Source: a virus
Direction: 5' to 3' (one strand)
IMG/VR virus record: IMGVR_UViG_3300045738_000477
Span: 1 to 36,937 of that record
Length of the DNA stretch: 36,937 nucleotides
Below, piece after piece: positions 1 to 6,904 of this stretch. The translations under genes and the position numbers were made by a program. Numbering within the stretch: position 1 is the stretch's first letter; every line of letters starts with the position of its first letter. The notes below the pieces were generated by a model. It was not told the DNA's origin. It made no database searches and saw only the letters and a list, made by a program, of their open reading frames with translations.

Positions 1-119
1 TTACCAACAACACCATTTACAGCGCACTGGTAAACAATTTTGCCGCTCATATTAATTGCTCCTGACTCTTGATTTAGCGCATACCAGGTATGCGCTCTGC
101 GTTTAGTGCGTGGTTTCAT
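1..119 (-). CDS. Partial unknown early protein, runs off the left edge
   Basis: A leftward reading frame stays open to the edge of the window. The longest start is at 119, overlapping the methyltransferase stop as TAATG; it gives MKPRTKRRAHTWYALNQ and continues in frame. A second in-frame ATG at 50 has a much better ribosome binding site (AGGAG, 8 bases upstream), so the true start may be 50. About 39 residues at most are visible, too few to assign a family. It is the last visible gene of the leftward early operon. Confidence 0.5.
   Translation of the reverse strand, partial: MKPRTKRRAHTWYALNQESGAINMSGKIVYQCAVNGVVG
76..96. repeat. 21-bp perfect palindrome
   Basis: AGCGCATACC and GGTATGCGCT flank one central A. 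In RNA it would fold as a 9-bp stem with a CAG loop. It lies between the two possible starts of the edge gene and just after the methyltransferase stop. It could be a protein-binding site or an RNA hairpin; there is no T-run, so it is not a classical terminator. Confidence 0.5.
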
Positions 120-751
120 TAGGCTGCTTTTGCCTTTTTATTAAGCTTGCCTACTTCATTACCCCAAACCGACCAACCTTTAACGCGCTTGCGAGAAAAT
201 AGCTCGATGCGTGGTACATCGCCGGCCAAATCAACACACGCTTCTCTAAACTCGTTTGGCTTCTCGCTATGCTGTCCGATAGGGTAAGCGCCGGAAAATA
301 CGCCACGGCCTAATATTTCGTCTAAGCTTTCGGTGTCATAATTACCTACTGCACGCACTGAACGGCTTGCTACTTTCGGCTTGCCCTTAACTGCGATAAT
401 GGCCGACTCGCTACCGGCGCGAGTCCAAAAGCCCATACCAAAAAACGGGTTGTTATTTACAGTTAGCTTGTTCCATACAAAGCCATTCATATTTTTAAGT
501 GTAAAGCCCCATGCCTTAACAACGTCCAGGGCTTCTTGTGGCATTGAACCTACGTACCACATAACCAATATGCAATCGTCCGCCGCAATATCATCAATAG
601 GCATAGCTTTTAGCTCGTCTACGCTCATTGTTGATTTGTATTGGTGCTTTGCACCGCTTGTCATTGTTCCACCGGTTTTTGAATTGCTAAATTGCCAAGC
701 TGGATCAGCATAAATAAGGTTGAATTTTTTGCCTTTAAATTGTTCAAACAT
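119..751 (-). CDS. MT-A70 family adenine-N6 DNA methyltransferase
   Basis: A 210-residue SAM-dependent methyltransferase of the MT-A70 family. The catalytic DPPW-type motif reads DPAW at residues 16-19, a variant known in phage members. The middle carries the aromatic-rich MWYVG and GFVWNK strands, and the C-terminal part ends in a WSVWGNEV segment typical of the family. The length is normal and there is no separate target-recognition domain. In phages these enzymes modify adenines in phage DNA, protecting against restriction or altering regulation. It lies directly downstream of ssb in the leftward operon. The methylated sequence cannot be read from this window. Confidence 0.88.
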   Translation of the reverse strand: MFEQFKGKKFNLIYADPAWQFSNSKTGGTMTSGAKHQYKSTMSVDELKAMPIDDIAADDCILVMWYVGSMPQEALDVVKAWGFTLKNMNGFVWNKLTVNNNPFFGMGFWTRAGSESAIIAVKGKPKVASRSVRAVGNYDTESLDEILGRGVFSGAYPIGQHSEKPNEFREACVDLAGDVPRIELFSRKRVKGWSVWGNEVGKLNKKAKAA

Positions 752-768
752 AGGGCTCTCCTTGTTAT

Positions 769-1380
769 TTAGAACGGAATATCGTCATCATCAAAGTTAG
801 CACCTGGACCCATAGGGTTAGATGCACCGCCTTGTTGACCACCGTTCATGTATTGGCTATTGCTAACACCTTGATTCTGCTTTGGGGCAAAACCACCTTG
901 TTGCTGTTTGTTTTGTCCTTGGTTGTTGCCCTGGTAATTATTATTACCCTGGTTGTTTTGCTGGCCCTGGTTGTTTTGACCGTAACTACCTTGTTGCTGC
1001 CCACCTTGCGCATTGCTAGCTTGGCCTTGCTGTCTTTGCCCTAGCATTTGCATTTGGCCTGTAAAGCCATCGACGATAATTTCAGTCGTGTACTTTTCTT
1101 GCCCTTGTTGGTCGGTCCACTTGCGAGTTTGTAATTTACCCTCAACGTAAATTTGTGAACCTTTGCGGCAGTATTCGCCCACAACTTCTGCTAATTTTCC
1201 AAAGAAAATAACGCGGTGCCATTCGGTTTTGTCTACCATTTGGCCTGTGTTTTTATCCTTGTAGCTGTCACTAGTTGCAAGGCTGATTTTTGCTACTGGA
1301 TTGCCGTTAGGCATGTAACGCACATCAGGATCTTCGCCTAAGTTGCCAATAAGAATTGCTCGATTTATACCTCTAGCCAT
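769..1380 (-). CDS. ssb: Single-stranded DNA-binding protein
   Basis: A 203-residue SSB. Residues 1-110 form the OB fold, beginning [20 protein letters not shown], with the conserved [12 protein letters not shown] core. Residues about 115-190 are a flexible linker rich in Gln, Asn and Gly. The protein ends in the acidic tip DDDDIPF, the standard docking tail for recombination and replication partners. It coats ssDNA and probably works with the Rad52-type annealing protein in the same operon. The intact tip suggests it can recruit host SSB partners. Its neighbours are the RdgC fusion upstream and the MT-A70 methyltransferase downstream. Confidence 0.96.
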   Translation of the reverse strand: MARGINRAILIGNLGEDPDVRYMPNGNPVAKISLATSDSYKDKNTGQMVDKTEWHRVIFFGKLAEVVGEYCRKGSQIYVEGKLQTRKWTDQQGQEKYTTEIIVDGFTGQMQMLGQRQQGQASNAQGGQQQGSYGQNNQGQQNNQGNNNYQGNNQGQNKQQQGGFAPKQNQGVSNSQYMNGGQQGGASNPMGPGANFDDDDIPF

Positions 1381-1390
1381 GATTTACTCC

Positions 1391-2533
1391 TTATTTAATT
1401 AAAACAGTGCGCTGGCCTTTATAGTCAGGCGCACTAACTATGCCGTTATCTTCAAGTTGCTCAATTAATCGCGCAGCGCGGTTGTAACCTATTCTAAATT
1501 TGCGCTGTGTTCGTGATATGGATACCTGGCCTTGCTCTATGGCAAACGCTTTTGCTTCTTCATAAAATGCGTCATTGCCGTTACTGTCTTTATGCTTTGC
1601 ATTGTGTTCGGCAATTAATGACTCGTTCCCATCGTCTTGATCTAGATCTTCCTGCTCGTTGGTAGAGCTTTGCTTGTCGAACGCATTTCTTAGCTGCTCG
1701 CAATGACCTGTCATTAGCTCAAGTGCTATCGCTTGCTTATGTATTTCATAATCATCAGCGTTATCGAACATGGCTCCTTCAACTTCAAACAGCTCTTTTA
1801 CGCCTTTAATTTTGAAGTTGTGATTTAGGTAGAATGAAAGCCCATCTTTTGAAAGAGCAATTTCTTTGATTTCGTAACCTTGCTCGATAAGTTCTTTGAT
1901 ATTTTCGGTAGGGTAATCGCCTTTAAAACGTGCAACGTCTTTATCTTTATTTTGCATAACCAACAAGTCGCCAACCTCAAAGCCAGCAAAGTAAAGCTTG
2001 GTGTCGTATTCGCTATTTGAATTATTCAGCTGATCAAGCATATTGGTTGTTAGTGAATTGGAAATGCCGCTACAGTGAAGTGTTTTGGTTTCAACTGATT
2101 CAACCAGCTTTATAAGCAGACCTAGTGCACGTTGCGCTAATGCTGCTTTGCTATCAAAAATTAGCGTTTGCTTTTTTTCGTGATAAAAGGCTGAGAAGTT
2201 AACTGTTTTTACTATTGAGCGAGCGCAAAAGTCCGCGTTAACCTGCTCTGCTATTTTCCCCATTTCTTCTTTACTAGGCTCGTGAGGCCAAGTGTCTGCC
2301 ACTTCATTAATGCGCTCTAAAACTTGTGCTTTAGGGTAGTCTTTAGCACTATAGGTGAAATCAATGCGGTAGCCGTTATCCAGTGCTACAAATTGACGGT
2401 CTACTTTAAAGCCCAAATTGCTCCACTGGTTATCTGTTAGCGATGTAAAAATAACGCCTTGTTCTTCTTCAACCTTACTTTCTAAAACTGAGATACCTGG
2501 CAGCTCTGCTGCGAATACATGAATGTTTTTCAT
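1391..2533 (-). CDS. rdgC: RdgC recombination-associated protein fused to an FtsK gamma winged-helix domain
   Basis: A 380-residue protein with two parts. Residues about 1-290 follow RdgC, the ring-shaped dsDNA-binding protein that limits RecA filament formation: a SKEEMGKIAEQVNADFCARS segment, the IKTV/FSAFYHEK strands, and the ALELMTGHCEQLRNAF helix matching the LMTGEL helix of E. coli RdgC. An acidic linker (about 290-318) follows. Residues 320-380 match the FtsK gamma domain, with SISRTQRKFRIGYNRAARLI and DNGIVSAPDYKGQR. In FtsK this winged helix reads KOPS and activates XerD. E. coli RdgC is about 300 residues and lacks it. An AGG lies 8 bases upstream of the start, just after the 47-aa gene. 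Domain identity is strong; the combined function is unknown. Confidence 0.88.
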   Translation of the reverse strand: MKNIHVFAAELPGISVLESKVEEEQGVIFTSLTDNQWSNLGFKVDRQFVALDNGYRIDFTYSAKDYPKAQVLERINEVADTWPHEPSKEEMGKIAEQVNADFCARSIVKTVNFSAFYHEKKQTLIFDSKAALAQRALGLLIKLVESVETKTLHCSGISNSLTTNMLDQLNNSNSEYDTKLYFAGFEVGDLLVMQNKDKDVARFKGDYPTENIKELIEQGYEIKEIALSKDGLSFYLNHNFKIKGVKELFEVEGAMFDNADDYEIHKQAIALELMTGHCEQLRNAFDKQSSTNEQEDLDQDDGNESLIAEHNAKHKDSNGNDAFYEEAKAFAIEQGQVSISRTQRKFRIGYNRAARLIEQLEDNGIVSAPDYKGQRTVLIK

Positions 2534-2541
2534 TGTTATAC

Positions 2542-2685
2542 CTACTTAGTTGTTATTAAAACGATGATGGCAACCACTAAAACGCGAACGCTGTTTGCTG
2601 CTACCATCTTTATAAAATCTCTGCGCTTCTGCTTTTCCTGTGCGCTTGAGCTGTTTCCGGTTATTGCCATGTAGTCGTGCATCAT
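2542..2685 (-). CDS. 47-aa predicted single-pass membrane peptide
   Basis: A short ORF between the 252-aa protein and the rdgC fusion. Its ATG overlaps the upstream stop (TAATG), followed at once by a second in-frame ATG. The peptide begins MMHDYMAITGNSSS, continues with a charged EKQKRRD stretch, and ends in a hydrophobic helix VRVLVVAIIVLI (about residues 34-45) followed by TTK. Its stop lies 8 bases before the rdgC start. The tight overlap on one side and close spacing on the other fit a translated operon member; without it the operon has a 151-bp hole. Function unknown; a C-terminal membrane anchor is inferred. Confidence 0.6.
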   Translation of the reverse strand: MMHDYMAITGNSSSAQEKQKRRDFIKMVAANSVRVLVVAIIVLITTK

Positions 2686-3443
2686 TAATAGTGATCCCAA
2701 CGTGTTTCGTAATCGTCAGCATCAAGCCCTTGGTCTAGCTCTATCTGGCCTTTCATTGCGTACACATTGAAAAGTATTTTTTCCATGTTATATAAGCGGC
2801 CCATAGCTAATGACTCGCCAGCCTTTTTATCATCAACTTTAATGCTCAAAATTTCGTACTTGCCCGTTTCCTTGTCTTTACTTAGATGCAAGTCAAAGGC
2901 GCAGTTATACTTTTCCTTGTCTGCTTCTTTGTCTATGTAGACTGATAACCAACGGCCATCATTGGAATGATTATCCTCATTTATAATTAGAGTTATTTCA
3001 CCTTCAGGTTCATTGTCGCCTTGAGCTTCTTCAAGCAGCGAATTGACAATGTAAGAAAGCGTTATTTTTTCTGGCACTTCGGCTAATATTTCTGCAAATT
3101 CTTTATCAAGCACTTCGGTTAAACGTGAGTCGTAGAAGCCTTGCGCAGCAGTTTTTAAGCGGTTTAAAACAAAGTCGTGATAAGTTGGCAAGTCGTCTAA
3201 ACTTTCAATTTGCGGCATAATTGCCTTGGTCATTTTTTCTTTTAGCGCCTTGCCTAAATCGCTGTAGCTACGAAAAACATTTTCTGCAGTATCTTCGATA
3301 AGCGAATCGACCTTTTTGCTTATTGCCACTTCTAGCGCACCAGCTTGAATTTTTTCATTTAAAATACGGCCAAACATTTCTTGAACTGTTGTGCTGCTTG
3401 GATCGATTGTTGGTTCAAATACTTTTTCTTCGTTGTTGCTCAT
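2685..3443 (-). CDS. Unknown early phage protein, 252 aa
   Basis: A soluble, acidic 252-residue protein that I do not recognise. The N-terminal two thirds (about 1-140) are predicted mostly helical with Lys/Glu-rich segments; the C-terminal third alternates strands (GEITLIINEDN, WLSVYIDKE, YEILSIKVDD) and ends ETRWDHY. There are no signal peptide, membrane segments or evident catalytic motifs. It lies in the leftward recombination operon between the 79-aa gene and the 47-aa membrane peptide, whose start overlaps its stop. Context suggests an early DNA-metabolism or host-takeover accessory, but this is inference from position only. Confidence 0.75.
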   Translation of the reverse strand: MSNNEEKVFEPTIDPSSTTVQEMFGRILNEKIQAGALEVAISKKVDSLIEDTAENVFRSYSDLGKALKEKMTKAIMPQIESLDDLPTYHDFVLNRLKTAAQGFYDSRLTEVLDKEFAEILAEVPEKITLSYIVNSLLEEAQGDNEPEGEITLIINEDNHSNDGRWLSVYIDKEADKEKYNCAFDLHLSKDKETGKYEILSIKVDDKKAGESLAMGRLYNMEKILFNVYAMKGQIELDQGLDADDYETRWDHY

Positions 3444-3452
3444 TTTAAATCC

Positions 3453-3692
3453 TTACGCTGCGCGCTTAACTTTCATTGCTGGCTTAATTCCGCCGTTTTT
3501 ATGAATTAACTTGTTTATTTTTTTGCAAACATGCTCTGCTTCTTCTCTATTTTGAGTGAATTTGCAGCCCGGTAACGTCCAACCTTCTGAGCCCTGGAAC
3601 TTAGATGCTTTAACCGTTGCCAATCCATTGTGAATATCATCACAGCGCAAATGCTCGACCATTCTTAATTGTGGAACTCTTAAATCTTTCAT
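3453..3692 (-). CDS. Unknown early phage protein, 79 aa
   Basis: A small basic protein (MKDLRVPQLRMVEHLRCDDI to KPAMKVKRAA). It has a GAGG ribosome binding site 5 bases before the ATG. Two Cys residues in the second half (GCKFTQ, HVCKKI) are too few for an obvious zinc site. No family recognised. It follows a hairpin that separates it from the DUF1351 gene, so its expression may be partly attenuated. Confidence 0.7.
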   Translation of the reverse strand: MKDLRVPQLRMVEHLRCDDIHNGLATVKASKFQGSEGWTLPGCKFTQNREEAEHVCKKINKLIHKNGGIKPAMKVKRAA

Positions 3693-3703
3693 ATAAACCT
3701 CAT

Positions 3704-3734
3704 TAAAAGAGCTTGCGCCCGAAGGCGCTTGCTC
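3704..3734 (-). terminator. Hairpin with short T-run, possible attenuator in the leftward operon
   Basis: Read leftward, GAGC-AA-GCGCC, a TTCG loop, GGCGC-AA-GCTC, then TTTT. The two stem blocks are separated by an AA/AA internal loop. The TTCG tetraloop makes it stable, but the T-run is only four bases, so termination may be partial. It falls between the DUF1351 gene and the 79-aa gene. Confidence 0.6.
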
Positions 3735-3750
3735 GGTCGGAGTTGGAAAC

Positions 3751-4974
3751 TTATGCTGCGTGCGCTTTGTTTAAACGCTGCTCTAATACTTCGATGTAGC
3801 TTTCAGCTATGTCTAATTGGTCACAAACACGGTCTAGCTCGTCATTGTCTGCGCGGTCCTGGCTGCTAGGCCATAATGAAAGAGGCGTATAACCTGTAGG
3901 CGCGCTTGTATTTTCAAACACTGCTGACTTAAACTCATTGCCAAACAAAGGCTCGTCTTGGTCTAACATGCGGTTTACTTCGGTTAGCGCTTCATGCTCT
4001 TGCTGTTCAATAGGTGCGCTTTGCTCAACCGGTTCTTGGCTTACTTGAGCTTGCGGCTCTGGCGCAGTAGTAACGGCTACAGACTCAAGTTGTAGCTTTT
4101 GTTGGTGCATCATTTTTAGCTGCTGAATAACTTGAGCTAACACTTGAATAACTTCATCAAGGCGATTACCAAACTTTTCATTGGTAGGCGTGAACTGGTC
4201 TAACTTCTCAATGCGAGCGGCTATCTCTGCGCTAGATTTATCGAAGTAATTCATTGGATCATTGCGAAGGTTATTAATGCGTTCGCCAATTTCTTGCGCT
4301 TGCTTTTGTAAGCGCTCTTGCTGTGCAATGGCTTCTTGCTGAATGCGTAACTGCTCGCGCTCTGCCGCTACCGCTTCGGCTGCTTTAGCCGCTTGATACA
4401 TGCTGTTAAGCGCTTCAATAATGTTTTTCTTGGTGTCGATAGCTTCGTGAATAAGCTCTTTGTCGAACGCTTCGGTATCAACAAGATCAACGGCTTCGAT
4501 TGTGTCAGCAATAAACTGTGAACCTTGATTTTTGCATTGGTCAACAAAGCTGCTCATTTGCGCTATTTCTTCACGCTGCTTATTTAAAAAGACTTCACGC
4601 TCTTTTGCGATGCGTGCGGCTTCTTCTTTGCGGCGCGTATCTTCTGTTTCAAACGCTTCAATGTAAGGGGTGTAAATTTTATCAATGTCACCGATCAGCT
4701 TGTCGGCATACTCTTTAACTTCGGCGCAATAAGTCTTACGCTTCTCGTCTATCGCTTTTGTAATTTTGTTGCGCTCAGTTCTAATTTTGCGCGCTTCTTT
4801 AAAATCATCATCATTGCTCATATCAAGCTTTAACTTACGCGGGTACTGCTTGCGTAAATCTTTAAGCGTGGTTTCTGTTACGCTTTCAGAAAAAACAAAC
4901 GGTATAATTTGAGTTGATTCAACTAACTCAACTAATTCGCCGTTAACTTCTTTTTCAATTTTATTGACAGTCAT
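3751..4974 (-). CDS. DUF1351-like coiled-coil phage protein
   Basis: A 407-residue, largely helical protein. Residues about 30-150 resemble DUF1351, a family common in phage recombination clusters, with RKIRTERNKITKAIDEKRK followed by a long KEY..KLIGDIDKIYTPYIEAFE helix. Residues 105-300 are rich in Glu, Gln, Ala and Lys and are predicted coiled coil. The C-terminal third is low complexity and ends in another helix (RVCDQLDIAESYIEVLEQRL). DUF1351 has no established biochemical activity but recurs beside annealing proteins and SSB, as here, where it directly follows the Rad52-type gene. A role as a recombination accessory is inferred. The start has GGAG 9 bases upstream. Confidence 0.72.
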   Translation of the reverse strand: MTVNKIEKEVNGELVELVESTQIIPFVFSESVTETTLKDLRKQYPRKLKLDMSNDDDFKEARKIRTERNKITKAIDEKRKTYCAEVKEYADKLIGDIDKIYTPYIEAFETEDTRRKEEAARIAKEREVFLNKQREEIAQMSSFVDQCKNQGSQFIADTIEAVDLVDTEAFDKELIHEAIDTKKNIIEALNSMYQAAKAAEAVAAEREQLRIQQEAIAQQERLQKQAQEIGERINNLRNDPMNYFDKSSAEIAARIEKLDQFTPTNEKFGNRLDEVIQVLAQVIQQLKMMHQQKLQLESVAVTTAPEPQAQVSQEPVEQSAPIEQQEHEALTEVNRMLDQDEPLFGNEFKSAVFENTSAPTGYTPLSLWPSSQDRADNDELDRVCDQLDIAESYIEVLEQRLNKAHAA

Positions 4975-4977
4975 TTT

Positions 4978-5916
4978 CTATACTCCGTTTTTAAGTTTGT
5001 TTAGCGCCTCTGTATGCGCTTGGTTGACTTGAGCTACAAAGTTACTGCTATCTACTTTGGTTGCTCGACAATGACCTTTTAGCTCTTGTAATAAGTGCTT
5101 ATGGTTCAAATTTAATACTGATTCGTTTTCCGCAGTTACAATGCGATCTTTGATAGATTGATTAAGCCAGGTGTGAAACTTCTTGTTTTCTTTCAAGGTG
5201 TTTTCTTGCTCTTTAGCTTCAAGCTCTGCTTTTTTGCGATCTTTTATTTCAATTGCTTTATCGCGTATATCAATGCGATTAACGACAGCGGCAAATTTAT
5301 AAGCTTGTTCGTAATGTTCGCGCAGTGTTAATAAGCTGGTTGCTTGCTCGATAGCATCTAGGTACTTATCAAACTTAGCTTTAGGTAGCGCCCAATCAGG
5401 TAATTCAGGCGGGAACCACTCTGCACTCATGCGAGGGCCGTTTTTATTGCTCTTATTAAGCGGTATGTTGATAAACTCGCCGTTAGCTACAAATCGGCTT
5501 TCAACCGGTGCACATGTTGCAAACTCGGTGTCAAGTGAGTAAAGGTAGCGACCAATGCCAAATTGCACCGCTGTACGCTTCATAGCGCCAGATAAAGCGC
5601 CTTTTAATGCTTCAATTTGCGAATACTCTGAGCCGTCCCATTTAGTGATCCATTGCTCACCAAAGCGAACACTTAAGCCACACAAGTAACCTTTGCCGCC
5701 TGCTGCTTCTTTATATTCGTTCTTCCATCCATCAATGCCGACAACATCGTCTAAGCGTTGTTGAATAGCGCGATTAGTGATGTAAGGAATAACCATTACC
5801 CACGGCTTGCTCTTGCCAGATACGCCGCTTTGTTGAACACGCCATTCAATATCGTGCGCTTCAAATGGGTCGGCTAATAAGCGTTGGATCTCTGCTGATG
5901 TTTTTGCGTTGCTCAT
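4978..5916 (-). CDS. Rad52/Rad22-type single-strand annealing protein
   Basis: A 312-residue member of the Rad52 superfamily of phage single-strand annealing proteins. The conserved core is at residues about 15-150: LADPFEAHDIEWRVQQSG, YITNRAIQQRLDDVVGIDGW, the GYLCGLSVRF strand, then ALKGALSGAMKRTAVQFGIG and RYLYSLDTEF, which are diagnostic. The C-terminal half is a charged helical tail. It should anneal complementary ssDNA during phage recombination, with SSB from the same operon. No partner exonuclease (lambda Exo-type) is recognisable in the window; it may lie left of the edge or be absent. Confidence 0.9.
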   Translation of the reverse strand: MSNAKTSAEIQRLLADPFEAHDIEWRVQQSGVSGKSKPWVMVIPYITNRAIQQRLDDVVGIDGWKNEYKEAAGGKGYLCGLSVRFGEQWITKWDGSEYSQIEALKGALSGAMKRTAVQFGIGRYLYSLDTEFATCAPVESRFVANGEFINIPLNKSNKNGPRMSAEWFPPELPDWALPKAKFDKYLDAIEQATSLLTLREHYEQAYKFAAVVNRIDIRDKAIEIKDRKKAELEAKEQENTLKENKKFHTWLNQSIKDRIVTAENESVLNLNHKHLLQELKGHCRATKVDSSNFVAQVNQAHTEALNKLKNGV

Positions 5917-5920
5917 TGGT

Positions 5921-6214
5921 CTAGCTCGCTAGTAGAGTAGGTAGGGTGTAAGTGCCTATGCGCTTGCTTTCTCTTGTCGCATCAAGCACTTTCTTTAATT
6001 CTGTTGCCGCATTTTCTTCGTTAAGCATTGTTAAGAAAGACTTTTCACACTTGCCGTCAACATAAATAAAAACACTAATAGATGGGTCATTTGCATTGGT
6101 AACAACGTTTACATGCACGCGGCTTCTAAAGTTGAATGACTCAGCCGTAAGCGTTGCTATAAGCGTTTTTACTTCTAGTGACAATCGACTAGGTGTTTGA
6201 GAATTGTTATCCAT
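5921..6214 (-). CDS. Unknown first gene of the leftward early operon, 97 aa
   Basis: The start is placed at 6214 (MDNNSQTPSRLSLEV), which has GGGG close upstream. The frame extends further upstream to a TTG at 6283, but that TTG is the -35 element of the leftward promoter and the extra codons overlap promoter and operators, so they are not protein. The 97-residue product has a strand-rich centre (RVHVNVVTNAN, ISVFIYVDGK) and a C-terminal helix. No family recognised. It occupies the slot where lambda has N, but I see no arginine-rich motif, so an antiterminator role is not supported. Confidence 0.7.
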   Translation of the reverse strand: MDNNSQTPSRLSLEVKTLIATLTAESFNFRSRVHVNVVTNANDPSISVFIYVDGKCEKSFLTMLNEENAATELKKVLDATRESKRIGTYTLPTLLAS

Positions 6215-6227
6215 ATAAACCCCAACT

Positions 6228-6247
6228 TTGTTTAATTCTTTATACAA
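6228..6247. promoter_or_regulatory. Predicted CI/Cro operator, OL copy 1
   Basis: TTGTTTAA-TTCT-TTATACAA: an 8-4-8 inverted repeat with one mismatch from the perfect operator at 7617-7636. It lies between PL and the first gene, where bound repressor would block early transcription. Confidence 0.8.
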
Positions 6248-6254
6248 TGATGAT

Positions 6255-6274
6255 GAGTATAACCATTTATACAG
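6255..6274. promoter_or_regulatory. Predicted CI/Cro operator, OL copy 2
   Basis: GAGTATAA-CCAT-TTATACAG, the same 8-4-8 layout with three mismatches in total. It covers the -10 and spacer of PL, so binding would directly occlude RNA polymerase. Confidence 0.7.
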
Positions 6275-6283
6275 GTCGGTCAA
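6256..6283 (-). promoter_or_regulatory. PL, leftward early promoter
   Basis: Read leftward: TTGACC (6283-6278), a 16-bp spacer, TATACT (6261-6256). Both hexamers are close to the sigma70 consensus. It lies about 42 bp upstream of the first early gene's ATG and is interleaved with three operators, the arrangement expected of lambda PL. Confidence 0.85.
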
Positions 6284-6288
6284 TAGAA

Positions 6289-6308
6289 TTGTTTAATTAA
6301 TTATACAA
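6289..6308. promoter_or_regulatory. Predicted CI/Cro operator, OL copy 3
   Basis: TTGTTTAA-TTAA-TTATACAA, one mismatch from the perfect form. It lies just upstream of the PL -35. The centres of the three OL sites are about 27 and 34 bp apart. Confidence 0.78.
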
Positions 6309-6314
6309 AAGAGG

Positions 6315-6340
6315 CAAAAAAAAGCGCCTTGATAGGCGCA
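6315..6340 (-). terminator. Intrinsic terminator of the cI-lipoprotein transcript
   Basis: Read leftward: GCGCC, a six-base loop, GGCGC, then a run of eight T. It lies 30 bp beyond the lipoprotein stop and upstream of the PL region, so it insulates the immunity transcript from the early operon. Confidence 0.88.
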
Positions 6341-6369
6341 GTGGGGTGTTAAGCACTGTTGTCAGCGGT

Positions 6370-6672
6370 TTATTTTGTTTCGCACTTATACGTGTTGGCT
6401 GAAACGCTAGGCGAGTAACCACCATTAATATTTTGCCATACGATATGTGTGGCTCCGGAATCAATCGCTTTTTGTTTTGCTTGCTCCTTAGCGTTTTCAA
6501 TCCCGGAAGAAGCAGCGAGCCCGCCCCAGCCAGAGGTGCCGCTAACATTGGCTATATAATCGCAATACTCTACATTTTTTGCGCTGGCTTCTTTAATTGT
6601 GCCTACAGCTTTGCTTGAGGCGCATCCAGTAACAGTAAAAATTAATATAACTGGCAATATGTTTTTATTCAC
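6370..6672 (-). CDS. Small outer-envelope lipoprotein, DUF4156/RcsF-like
   Basis: The start is set at the GTG at 6672, which has GAGG 7 bases upstream; the upstream in-frame ATG at 6762 overlaps the neighbouring gene. The 100-residue product begins MNKNILPVILIFTVTGCASS: a short signal peptide with lipobox VTGC, so the mature protein is acylated at Cys and exported. The mature part has NAKEQAKQKAIDSGATHIVW and a final Cys (NTYKC), resembling small DUF4156/RcsF-like lipoproteins. It lies two genes downstream of cI and is followed by a terminator, so it is probably made in the lysogen. Envelope modification or superinfection exclusion is inferred from position. Confidence 0.75.
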   Translation of the reverse strand: MNKNILPVILIFTVTGCASSKAVGTIKEASAKNVEYCDYIANVSGTSGWGGLAASSGIENAKEQAKQKAIDSGATHIVWQNINGGYSPSVSANTYKCETK

Positions 6673-6688
6673 TTTTAAACCTCGACTA

Positions 6689-6880
6689 TTATTTTTTGCT
6701 GTATAAATTATTGCAAGAGTGAACAATGGCCTTTGCTGCCATATCTGAATTTGCATTTTCAATATTCGCTAGGATGCACTCATTTGCATTTTTAGGTGTT
6801 AAATAGGTGTGCGCGCCAACTATTGCTATGAAGGATAAAATCGCGATCGCGGTTCCTATGTTTCTTATTTTTTGACTCAT
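6689..6880 (-). CDS. Small membrane protein downstream of cI, 63 aa
   Basis: MSQKIRNIGTAIAILSFIAIVGAHTYLTP: a short basic start, then a hydrophobic helix (about residues 9-27), then a polar domain with two Cys residues (NECILANIEN, IVHSCNNLY). It reads as a signal-anchor protein with a periplasmic domain, perhaps with one disulphide. No family recognised. It lies between cI and the lipoprotein gene, all leftward, in the place of lambda rexAB. Confidence 0.7.
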   Translation of the reverse strand: MSQKIRNIGTAIAILSFIAIVGAHTYLTPKNANECILANIENANSDMAAKAIVHSCNNLYSKK

Positions 6881-6904
6881 TACTAACTGCCTTTTTTAGT
6901 AAAG

